From: Lachnospiraceae bacterium AC3007
GTDB taxonomy: Bacteria; Bacillota; Clostridia; Lachnospirales; Lachnospiraceae
Assembly (NCBI GenBank): GCA_000621405.1
Contig: JHYK01000021.1
Location: forward strand, 1-46,122
Direction: 5' to 3'
Length of the DNA: 46,122 nucleotides
Numbering within the stretch: the stretch's first letter is position 1; each line of letters opens with the position of its first letter. The position numbers and the translations under genes were made by a program. Below are positions 35,150-40,619 of the stretch, piece after piece. The notes beneath the pieces were generated by a model. The model searched no databases. It saw only the letters and a program-made list of their open reading frames with translations, and was not told the origin of the DNA.

Positions 35150-35430
35150 TTCTTACCTCCATAACCGCATCAAAGTGTTCCAGTTTGCGCCGGTTTGCCA
35201 GGCTGCTGAAACTTCGGTCATTTTACAGAAAATCGGGCCAAATGGCAAAGTCGCGCAAAATGTGGCAAATCTTGGCTGTGAATCGTAGTCAAAACGTAGT
35301 TTTTTATGGCCCTATAAACTACTCGCACCCCAGTTTTCGAGGGAGGGGGTTCACTTTTCCAGGGGAGGGGGTTCACCTTGGAGGGGTTCATTTGCACCCC
35401 CCTAAGGGGGTTCATTTGAACCCCCCCAGG
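35117..35430 (-). repeat. Direct repeat, copy A: PTP 5' end plus promoter region and G-rich units
   Basis: This stretch matches 40078-40376 in the same orientation. About nine in ten bases agree by eye over the first ~200 bp, which include the first PTP codons, its ribosome binding site and a hairpin (GTAGTTT/AAACTAC at ~35295-35322). The distal part carries four G-rich units of the form GGGGGTTCAYTT, one forming the palindrome GGGGGTTCATTTGAACCCCC. The two copies bracket the peptide/Rpn/GNAT island. Confidence 0.75.
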
Positions 35431-35578
35431 TTTAGTATTTCAGTATTAATTATGCAATACCCATGCTACAAGTATTGCTGCACTTAAAGCCTTGCCCTAA
35501 TCCCATATCCTTTCTTCCTCTATTGAATCGCAGATCACAGCAGCCGCAACTCCTATTGTTTTCATACCTGCCCCTTGT

Positions 35579-35725
35579 TTACGACAAGTCAAATGTATCG
35601 TACCCTACCCGCCGAATCGCCTCCACGAAAGCATAGAAAGTATCTGATGATGGAAACTTTATGATTATCACTTCCGCTAGTTCCTCAAATGTAAAAAGGG
35701 AGTTTATTATTTCTGATCCGATAAA
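35579..35725 (-). pseudogene. Possible gene tail, unidentified
   Basis: A minus-strand frame of 48 codons with plausible protein character (FTFEELAEVIIIKFPSSDTF, then YAFVEAIRRVGYDTFDLS and stop). No start codon or ribosome binding site is present, so it is a truncated remnant if real. The rest of 35431-35810 shows only a weak hairpin near 35730-35757 (GCCGG/CCGGC), perhaps ending transcription of the peptide genes. Confidence 0.25.
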
Positions 35726-35810
35726 TTAAGCGCCGGAACATATCTTGATATGCCCCGGCTCCGATACATTGTTCATTATGAAAGTATTACATTATCCTTC
35801 ATGTTCCCCA

Positions 35811-35984
35811 TCAGTGTATTTTACGTTCTGGTCTACATTCTAGTGTTATGCGGACAGAACCACCAGCTACCTGATCCATTTCTTCATCTGTCAGTTCCAT
35901 CCCGGCTTCTTTGATGATCTCCTTTGCTTCCTCCTGATTTTCAGCCTTTTCGACTTTATCTTTCAGGTCTCCTAAAAGTTTCAT
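35811..35984 (-). CDS. Gly-Gly leader precursor peptide, core SVRITLECRPERKIH
   Basis: 57 residues. The leader (begins MKLLGDLKDKVEKAENQEEA, ends ELTDEEMDQVAGG) resembles Nif11-like or bacteriocin leaders, with the double-Gly cut site after residue 42. The 15-residue core is SVRITLECRPERKIH, basic with one Cys. AAGGAG lies 7 nt before the ATG. The leader is nearly identical at DNA level to that at 36183-36332, while the core is unrelated. The start overlaps the stop of the preceding frameshifted precursor (ATGA). No modification enzyme or C39 transporter is adjacent, so processing must be by proteins encoded elsewhere. Confidence 0.7.
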   Translation of the reverse strand: MKLLGDLKDKVEKAENQEEAKEIIKEAGMELTDEEMDQVAGGSVRITLECRPERKIH

Positions 35985-36119
35985 AAATACGCTCCTTCTG
36001 ACAATGATTGATTTGAGATAATCATTTCCTTCCTATGATCTTCATAAAACATATCAGAATCATAACCACCCGCTACCTTTTCCAGCTCATCATCGGTCAG
36101 TTTCTTCTTACTTATCCAT
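35981..36119 (-). pseudogene. Frameshifted Gly-Gly precursor peptide
   Basis: GGAGG sits 8 nt before ATG 36119, but ATG GAT AAG is followed by TAA. Skipping one T restores a frame reading KKKLTDDELEKVAGG, then a 27-residue core (YDSDMFYEDHRKEMIISN, then QSLSEGAYL) ending at TGA 35981. The leader is shorter than in its neighbours. It is probably a broken member of the peptide family, or it needs a +1 frameshift. Its terminal TGA overlaps the next ATG. Confidence 0.5.
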
Positions 36120-36182
36120 TTTACTTTCCTCCTCACAGATACAATCGCCTATATCATTTCTTTCTGGTTGGGAAGTATCGGT

Positions 36183-36332
36183 TCAATCCAAAGTAGGCCT
36201 AGGCGCACCACCAGCTACCTGATCCATTTCTTCATCTGTCAGTTCCATCCCGGCTTCTTTGATGATCTCCTTTGCTTCCTCCTGATTTTCAGCCTTTTCG
36301 ACCTTATCCTTCAGTTCTCCTACAAGTTTCAT
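36183..36332 (-). CDS. Gly-Gly leader precursor peptide, core APRPTLD
   Basis: 49 residues. The leader (MKLVGELKDKVEKAENQEEA ... ELTDEEMDQVAGG) differs from that of the 35811-35984 peptide only at residues 4 and 6. It is followed by a 7-residue core, APRPTLD. AAGGAG lies upstream of the ATG. The near-identity of leaders with wholly different cores suggests duplication with replacement of the 3' end. The core is short enough for a signalling peptide or a small modified peptide. No maturation gene is adjacent. Confidence 0.7.
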   Translation of the reverse strand: MKLVGELKDKVEKAENQEEAKEIIKEAGMELTDEEMDQVAGGAPRPTLD

Positions 36333-36431
36333 AGTAATTTACTCCTTTTCCTGATCCCTGCAACAATACAGCCTGCTGTCAGCGGCAACAATCCCGGTGT
36401 GACAGTGCTCTCCGCGCTGCCTGACAGTAGA

Positions 36432-36644
36432 TCATACGGGTGATATCGTCCAGCCATTACCATCTTCGGTGTACCAGTAGTCCTGTGAAGGATCTGCATA
36501 CGATTCCAGCGTGCGTCCGCCGCCGGAGACCATGTCCAGCATGTCATCGGTCAGTTTTATGGCTGCTTCTCCGCTGTGAGCATTCTTTTCAGAAACACTA
36601 TTATCGATGTCAGCCTGCTTTTTAAGATCATCAACCTGTTTCAT
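36432..36644 (-). CDS. Gly-Gly leader precursor peptide with 28-residue aromatic/acidic core
   Basis: 70 residues. The leader begins MKQVDDLKKQADIDNSVSEK and ends AIKLTDDMLDMVSGG. The core (GRTLESYADPSQDYWYTEDG, then NGWTISPV) has four aromatics, several acids and no Cys. AAGGAGGT lies 8 nt before ATG 36644, the strongest ribosome binding site of the set; the upstream in-frame ATG at 36677 is not used. The leader is only distantly related to those of the other peptides but keeps the LTDDxLDxVSGG cleavage pattern. Confidence 0.7.
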   Translation of the reverse strand: MKQVDDLKKQADIDNSVSEKNAHSGEAAIKLTDDMLDMVSGGGRTLESYADPSQDYWYTEDGNGWTISPV

Positions 36645-36785
36645 AGGACTGTACCTCCTTGTAAAAACCACTACCATATATTTATACGTGAGAAATAGAG
36701 ATCTGGCAATATAAAAGAATGTTCCCCCAGCTGCGATCGGCTGGATTCAAAATATATTCGCTCGTTAAATAGCAGGCAAAAAGAT

Positions 36786-36929
36786 TTGAGTAAGGAGAAT
36801 GTCGAAAAGGCTGAGAACAAGGAAGAAGCAAAGGAAATCATCAAGGAAGCAGGCGTGGAAGCCGGCATGGAGCTCACAGAAGAAGAGCTTGACAAGGTAG
36901 CAGGTGGATTTAGCTGGCCTTGGAAGTAA
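36786..36929 (+). CDS. Gly-Gly leader precursor peptide on the opposite strand, core FSWPWK
   Basis: From a TTG at 36786 the frame reads SKENVEKAENKEEAKEIIKE, then AGVEAGMELTEEELDKVAGG and a 6-residue core FSWPWK. The leader matches the minus-strand peptides (VEKAEN-EEAKEIIKEAG ... ELT-EE-D-VAGG) with a four-residue insertion. The start is uncertain; no clear ribosome binding site precedes the TTG, and the frame is open to a stop near 36700. A strong terminator follows at 36961. The two Trp residues make the core look like a small aromatic pheromone or a cyclisable peptide (inference). Confidence 0.6.
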   Translation: MSKENVEKAENKEEAKEIIKEAGVEAGMELTEEELDKVAGGFSWPWK

Positions 36930-36960
36930 ATCCCTGCTACATCTGACAGGAAACAGTGTG

Positions 36961-36992
36961 AAAGAGCCTTCCCATTCAGGGAGGGCTCTTTT
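36961..36992 (+). terminator. Terminator after the FSWPWK peptide gene
   Basis: AAAGAGCCTTCCC and GGGAGGGCTCTT form a stem with one wobble or mismatch around loop ATTCA, followed by TTTC. The A-run on the other side would also allow use from the minus strand. Confidence 0.75.
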
Positions 36993-37053
36993 CATGCATA
37001 GGGATCCGTCTTTCTTTGGCTTTCCCCATCGAATTATGATATTGCTTATTGAT

Positions 37054-37263
37054 TCAGGCTCTGGGTGCTTTTTTCCGAGACCCCTTCTTTGCTTCCTGAT
37101 ACAAAGCGTCTATGTCTGCAGCTTTCAATTTGGGATACATGACAGCAGCGCCCTCTTTTGTGATTATCCCACCCTTAAATCCCTTGATAATAGCCTGTCT
37201 ATTCGCTTGATAAACCTCTTCCCTGGCTTTTTCTGCAGCATATTCCTCAACTATCGCACACAT
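37054..37263 (-). pseudogene. C-terminal piece of an Rpn-family protein, out of frame
   Basis: The frame encodes DTMCAIVEEYAAEKAREEVY, then QANRQAIIKGFKGGIITKEG and an end rich in Lys, which is the usual C-terminal helical tail of Rpn (recombination-promoting nuclease/putative transposase) proteins after RVRYFKET--G. The main body at 37251-37952 is in another frame because of a palindromic insertion at 37269-37333. Together the two parts make a full-length but broken gene. Confidence 0.65.
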
Positions 37264-37952
37264 AGTATCCCTTTCTCCGCTCCGCTTCGGTCGGCGCAAT
37301 ACCGACGTCCACTGGACGTCGTGCGCCCTTTCTGCGTCTCCTTAAAGTACCTGACGCGATCTGCCAATAATTTATAGTTCATATCCTTAGCTTCCGTACA
37401 GTGAAAATCCTGCATAAGCTTTCCAAGCTTGGTTTTACTCTTATTCTCTCCGTTCACATATATGATATGAGCCATATCACCAAACGGCTTGCCCGTCTGC
37501 TGTATTGTCCGGTCAATATTATATATCGGCTTTCCCCCGCCTAATACATCGTTCTCTGTAATAAAGATAACAAATGTTTCCGGTAGCTTCTCAAAATCCT
37601 TACCGGTCTTTAGTATGTTCCCGTCTATCAAAGAACTAATGTATCTTGCTCTCTTCGGCTTAGCTCCCGCATCCTGCCTTTGAACCTCTACAGCAAATAT
37701 CTCACCTTTGGAATTCCTCGCTCTGATATCAAGCCTTACACTCCTTCCCTGGAGATTTTTGATCTCAACCTGTGCATGAACGGATACTACCTTGATACCG
37801 GGATCATCAAGAATGATCTGCAGCAGGAGGGCTGTCTCCTCTTTTCTGCCATCAAAAACCTTGCTCATGAATGTATCATCAAACAGGCGGAAAGCCTCTA
37901 TCTTTTTATATGTCTCCGGTGAATATGCCTTTGTCTTTCTTCTAACAGCCAA
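37251..37952 (-). CDS. Rpn-family PD-(D/E)XK nuclease/transposase, C-terminus altered by insertion
   Basis: About 233 residues from TTG 37952 (AAAGGA 8 nt upstream); an ATG at 38009 is open but lacks a site. It has RLFDDTFMSKVFDGRKEETA, the PD-(D/E)XK core VRLDIRARNSKGEIFAVEVQ (Asp, Glu-Val-Gln), RARYISSLIDGNIL, and ENDVLGGGKPIYNIDRTI. Rpn proteins are nucleases encoded in multiple copies in Lachnospiraceae and linked to RecA-independent horizontal gene uptake. After RVRYFKETQKG a 19-codon palindrome-derived stretch (TTSSGRRYCADRSGAEKG) replaces the native tail. The nuclease core is intact, so activity may remain. Confidence 0.75.
   Translation of the reverse strand: MAVRRKTKAYSPETYKKIEAFRLFDDTFMSKVFDGRKEETALLLQIILDDPGIKVVSVHAQVEIKNLQGRSVRLDIRARNSKGEIFAVEVQRQDAGAKPKRARYISSLIDGNILKTGKDFEKLPETFVIFITENDVLGGGKPIYNIDRTIQQTGKPFGDMAHIIYVNGENKSKTKLGKLMQDFHCTEAKDMNYKLLADRVRYFKETQKGRTTSSGRRYCADRSGAEKGILCVR
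37269..37333. repeat. 57-bp palindromic insertion with flanking CCCTTTCT repeats in the rpn gene
   Basis: CCCTTTCT occurs at 37269-37276 and 37326-37333, 57 bp apart. Between them GGCGCA and TGCGCC (37293-37327) bracket the perfect palindrome GACGTCCACTGGACGTC (37304-37320). The 8-bp flanking copies look like a target duplication. The insert is read through as 19 codons, but the downstream family sequence is in a different frame. Confidence 0.65.
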
Positions 37953-38076
37953 AATCTCTGTCCTTTCATACTCAAGATTAATTATATAACTATTCCGGAC
38001 GAAAATCATCCGGACAAGTGATCACCATTAAGCAATAATAGTCGAGACGGTTTTCCAATCAACGATTGTTTTCAGC

Positions 38077-38100
38077 AAAAGGTGTAAATTAGGTGTAAAA
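38077..38100. repeat. Tandem GGTGTAAA motif
   Basis: AAAGGTGTAAATTAGGTGTAAAA holds two direct copies of AGGTGTAAA at the edge of the broken PTP copy. A variant pair (AGGTGCAAAT, GAGGTGCAAAT) lies at 38289-38312 at the edge of the broken GNAT gene. Confidence 0.4.
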
Positions 38101-38193
38101 CTACGTTGTTCTCCCCTGATTTTCCTTTATTTTCAAGGCTTTCCGGGTTTCTGTGCATATATTGCCCCAGCAGACGAATAAAACCTTTATCAT
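38101..38193 (-). pseudogene. Broken LMW-PTP 5' end (copy B)
   Basis: ATG 38193, with AAAGGA 9 nt upstream, starts MIKVLFVCWGNIC, the LMW-PTP start with the P-loop His changed to Trp, and then diverges (TETRKALKIKENQGRTT) to a stop at 38101. The critical P-loop Arg is lost (Thr instead). It is a relic cut after codon 13. It is less similar to the intact gene than copy C is, so it comes from an older or different PTP gene. Confidence 0.6.
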
Positions 38194-38259
38194 ACCTTGT
38201 AATCCTTTACTTTCCTTGATTTTCTTGGATTTTTTAACACCTCTATATCTGACATAACT

Positions 38260-38502
38260 TTATGTATCTTGATGTATTTTACCCACCAAAAGGTGCAAAT
38301 CGAGGTGCAAATCTATACTTCTTGCACCTCGACCTTTTACCCATAAAATCAGCCATTCTTTTGCATCTTCCAATGTTTCGAAGACTTCATCCGGTACGAA
38401 TCTTCTTGTATCCTCATCCAAAGAATTCTTATGGATATCCATAGCCATATCCATAGTCATTTCGGTAATTATTAATCGTTCTGTTTCAACTAAAACGTTC
38501 AT
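38260..38502 (-). pseudogene. Truncated GNAT acetyltransferase (RimJ/RimL type)
   Basis: ATG 38502 (AAGGAG at 5 nt) opens MNVLVETERLIITEMTMDMA, then RRFVPDEVFETLEDAKEW, the N-terminal third of a RimJ/RimL-like acetyltransferase. After about residue 55 the sequence becomes the translation of a GGTGCAAAT repeat region and stops at 38260. The acetyl-CoA-binding part is absent. Confidence 0.6.
38289..38331. repeat. GGTGCAAAT repeats with perfect inverted repeat
   Basis: Two direct AGGTGCAAAT copies (38290-38312) overlap a 10-bp perfect inverted repeat, CGAGGTGCAA (38301-38310) and TTGCACCTCG (38322-38331), with an 11-nt loop. The sequence interrupts the GNAT frame and resembles the tandem AGGTGTAAA pair at 38077. 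These could be recombinase-binding arms of a lost integrated element (inference). Confidence 0.4.
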
Positions 38503-38535
38503 AGTATCTCCTTCGTTCATAATTCTGAAGGATAT

Positions 38536-38943
38536 TCATATCTTCTTCAAATAAAAATACTTACTAAGCTTAGAATCACTATCCTTCCGGACAAATTCCA
38601 ATTCATATCCTAGTTTTTTATAAAACTCTGGTGCCTGAAACCCAAATGTTGTAAGTGCTATTTTTTCATAGCCCTTATCTTTGTATGCATTCTCTACGGT
38701 CTCAACAAGTTTACTGCCAACGCCATCTCTTCTGTATGCCTTGCCAACAATCAGATCTCCGATATGCACCTCGTTATAGTATGCTCTACCAGTGATAACT
38801 CCTGCAATTTTGTCATCATCTTCTGCCACGAAACAAAACTCTTCAAAGTTAAGTGCTACATCACAATCAGAAGCATACTCTGAAAACGCTACATTTATGA
38901 ATTCGCCTATTCTGTCATTCTCCTCAACTCGCTTGATTTCCAT
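38536..38943 (-). CDS. GNAT-family N-acetyltransferase
   Basis: 135 residues, complete GNAT fold: EEFCFVAEDDDKIAGVITGR (beta 2-4), then GDLIVGKAYRRDGVGSKLVE, which is the acetyl-CoA pyrophosphate-binding loop (R-RDGVG), and APEFYKKLGYELEFV at the end. The acceptor is unknown. GAGGG lies 7 nt before the ATG. It follows the XRE/RhuM genes on the same strand and may share their promoter. Confidence 0.85.
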   Translation of the reverse strand: MEIKRVEENDRIGEFINVAFSEYASDCDVALNFEEFCFVAEDDDKIAGVITGRAYYNEVHIGDLIVGKAYRRDGVGSKLVETVENAYKDKGYEKIALTTFGFQAPEFYKKLGYELEFVRKDSDSKLSKYFYLKKI

Positions 38944-38946
38944 TTT

Positions 38947-39108
38947 TTATCCCTCGCTTAATAGATTCATGACCATAGTCGTCATGATGTCTTTTTCCTT
39001 CGGGTCAGACTCGGCTATCATGAGAGTGATAGCAACAAGAGCTCCGTCGCTGATCACCTTATGTCCATCCCTGAATAGCGCATTATTTCTGTTTAGAAAT
39101 TCAATCCT
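38947..39108 (-). pseudogene. C-terminal remnant of an unknown protein after RhuM
   Basis: An open frame ending at TAA 38947, 3 nt before the GNAT gene, reads RIEFLNRNNALFRDGHKVIS, then DGALVAITLMIAESDPKEKD and IMTTMVMNLLSEG. It has no start of its own and overlaps the RhuM stop in another frame. It looks like the true 3' end of a gene whose 5' part was replaced by the RhuM fragment. Family not recognised. Confidence 0.35.
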
Positions 39109-39442
39109 TCAAAACCTTATTGGCCCAGCGTCTGAACTCGATACCTCTCTGAGATTTGACGCGGTAGCCAATGGAAATGATGACATCGAGATTGTAATAC
39201 TTTGTTTTATAATTTTTTCCGTCAGATGCAGTTGTCAAGAAATCCTTGACAACTGAGCCTTTGTCCAACTCTCCCTCTTTAAAGCAATTGTTTATATGCA
39301 GGCTGACATTTTGTTTAGATGTATCAAACAATTCCGTCATTTGAGCTTGTGTCAACCATACTGTATCTTCTTGGATAGGTACAGTTAATCTTACTTTTTC
39401 ATCTTCCGTTTCAAATAATACAATTTCATTTTCTTTAGCCAT
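39101..39442 (-). CDS. RhuM-family (virulence RhuM/KilA-N-like) protein, truncated
   Basis: 113 residues from ATG 39442 (GGGGGG at 6 nt). It contains the RhuM N-terminal motifs VWLTQAQMTELFDTSKQNVS, then KDFLTTASDGKNYKTKYYNL and DVIISIGYRVKSQRGIEFRR WANKVLKD. Complete RhuM proteins are about 330 residues, so only the N-terminal DNA-binding-like third is left. RhuM is frequent in mobile and defence islands; its function is poorly known. It lies 14 nt after the XRE gene and is co-transcribed with it. Confidence 0.65.
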   Translation of the reverse strand: MAKENEIVLFETEDEKVRLTVPIQEDTVWLTQAQMTELFDTSKQNVSLHINNCFKEGELDKGSVVKDFLTTASDGKNYKTKYYNLDVIISIGYRVKSQRGIEFRRWANKVLKD

Positions 39443-39456
39443 ATTCATCCCCCCTG

Positions 39457-39672
39457 TTATTTCTCACTGATGCCATTCTCATTAAGCTTACGCTGCATCT
39501 CGACATAATATGAAAGCAGTCTAAGCACATATGGGGGAGCATTCCTATGACCCAGTTCCCACTCGGTCATCGTCCTGTACGGAATCTCGAACTTTTCGCA
39601 GAACTCCTTACGATTCAATCCGGTAGATTCTCTTAATTCTTTCATTTTTACACTAAACAATTCATCAGACAT
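39457..39672 (-). CDS. XRE-family helix-turn-helix protein
   Basis: 71 residues. HTH region KMKELRESTGLNRKEFCEKF, then EIPYRTMTEWELGHRNAPPY, a lambda-repressor-like DNA-binding domain followed by a short helix. This small type is common in Lachnospiraceae, often next to toxins or phage genes. The iterated repeats immediately upstream (39778-39918) are candidate binding sites for it. Confidence 0.75.
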   Translation of the reverse strand: MSDELFSVKMKELRESTGLNRKEFCEKFEIPYRTMTEWELGHRNAPPYVLRLLSYYVEMQRKLNENGISEK

Positions 39673-39777
39673 AGCATTTCTCCCCCAGTATTTTACTCAT
39701 TGAGTATACGATAACACATATCTTCCGTTTACACAATGAGTATTAAAGGAGTTTATGCTAACTATTTTCATTAACAA

Positions 39778-39918
39778 TTTAACGATATGTCCGGAACCAT
39801 TTAACGTTATGAAAATGTCTGCAAAGTCAGTATTTACCGTACCTTTTAACGATATTGCCAACCTTTTAACGTTATGCTCTGAACTTTTTAACGATATACC
39901 CCAACCTTTTAACAATAT
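39778..39918. repeat. Six-copy iteron-like array (TTTAACGWTAT every ~21 bp)
   Basis: TTTAACGATAT or TTTAACGTTAT (last copy TTTAACAATAT) occurs at 39778, 39800, 39845, 39865, 39887 and 39908. Spacings are 22, 45, 20, 22 and 21 bp, i.e. two helical turns with one unit missing. Most copies are preceded by AACC. The regular phase on one DNA face suggests co-operative protein binding, as in plasmid iterons, par sites or repressor operators. It lies 100 bp upstream of the XRE gene. Confidence 0.65.
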
Positions 39919-40050
39919 CATCTTCGAAAAATGAATTTCTGCGAATTGGGCCGTGTAAAAGGCCCTTTTATCTTTCGTGAAACGTAGTATTTTGGTAGTA
40001 AGAAAATGTTCATCGGGTAAGATATGCCACATTATGCCGCAGTTCTGCGC

Positions 40051-40110
40051 TTATATGCAAGCCCCTAACTGGGTGGTGCCGTGGCAGATGAATAATACTT
40101 TTATCGGCAT
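40051..40110 (-). pseudogene. Broken LMW-PTP 5' end (copy C)
   Basis: ATG 40110 starts MPIKVLFICHG, identical to the intact PTP except Ile for Val, then diverges (TTQLGACI) to a stop at 40051. The break falls within the catalytic P-loop. The upstream region is the near-copy of the intact gene's promoter region, so this appears to be the other half of the event that left copy A. Confidence 0.65.
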
Positions 40111-40376
40111 TTCTTACCTCCAAAACTGCATCAATATGCTTCAGTTTGCGCCAGTTTGCCAGGCTGCTAAAGCTTCAGTCATTTTACAGAAAATCGGGCC
40201 AAATGGCAAAGTCGCGCAAAGTGTGGCAAATCTTGGCCGTGAATCGTAGTCAAAACGTAGTTTTTTATAGGGTCAAAAACTACTCGCGCCCCGGTTTGCA
40301 AGAGAGGGGGGTGCATTTCTCGCAGAGGGGGGTGCATTTTTAGGGGGTGCATTTTTGCCAGGGGGGGTGCCCCAAT
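40078..40376 (-). repeat. Direct repeat, copy C: PTP 5' end plus promoter region and G-rich units
   Basis: Matches 35117-35430 in the same orientation. The hairpin GTAGTTTTT/AAAAACTAC (40257-40283) is kept with a changed loop. The four distal G-rich units read GGGGGTGCATTT here, whereas copy A has GGGGGTTCAYTT, so the variation is consistent within each array. Confidence 0.75.
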
Positions 40377-40384
40377 GTCATTAA

Positions 40385-40446
40385 GTTAAGGTTTGACAGT
40401 CAGGTTTCGGTCTGATTGTTGCCTTAACTAGAATGAGTTTTTTATT
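40385..40446 (+). terminator. Large hairpin with T-rich tail
   Basis: GTTAAGG (40385-40391) pairs with CCTTAAC (40422-40428) and an inner CAGTCAG/CTGATTG pair forms with one mismatch, followed by GTTTTTTATTTC. It is either a terminator or a structured RNA element. Downstream, 40447-40619 holds only small hairpins (CAGAT/ATCTG, and ACAGCCT/AGGCTGT just before a ribosome binding site). Confidence 0.45.
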
Positions 40447-40619
40447 TCTCTCTATTTCGTACATGCTTATAGTAAGTATTGTATGAACAGGAAGAATGTG
40501 AAAACCGAATAATGCACCCAGATAACCCATGATCTGGATGATTAGCCTACAGAGGCTGTAACTATTGAAAAATAGACAGCCTAATAGAAGGCTGTCGGAA
40601 AGATTAAGAGGTAAAACAA

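Noticed and set aside
35340-35430. CRISPR-like array of G-rich units
   Set aside because: Only four imperfect units with no unique spacers of constant length and no cas genes; better described as tandem protein-binding or recombination repeats.
36671-36895. 74-codon minus-strand frame (Ser/Phe-rich)
   Set aside because: Antisense of the FSWPWK precursor gene, which matches the leader family on the plus strand.
39778-39918. CRISPR array
   Set aside because: The repeated core is only ~11 bp with ~10-bp gaps, far below CRISPR repeat and spacer sizes.
39697-40032. 111-codon minus-strand frame upstream of the XRE gene
   Set aside because: It is a translation of the iterated repeat array (repeated VKRL/IVK-like segments) and has no coding character.
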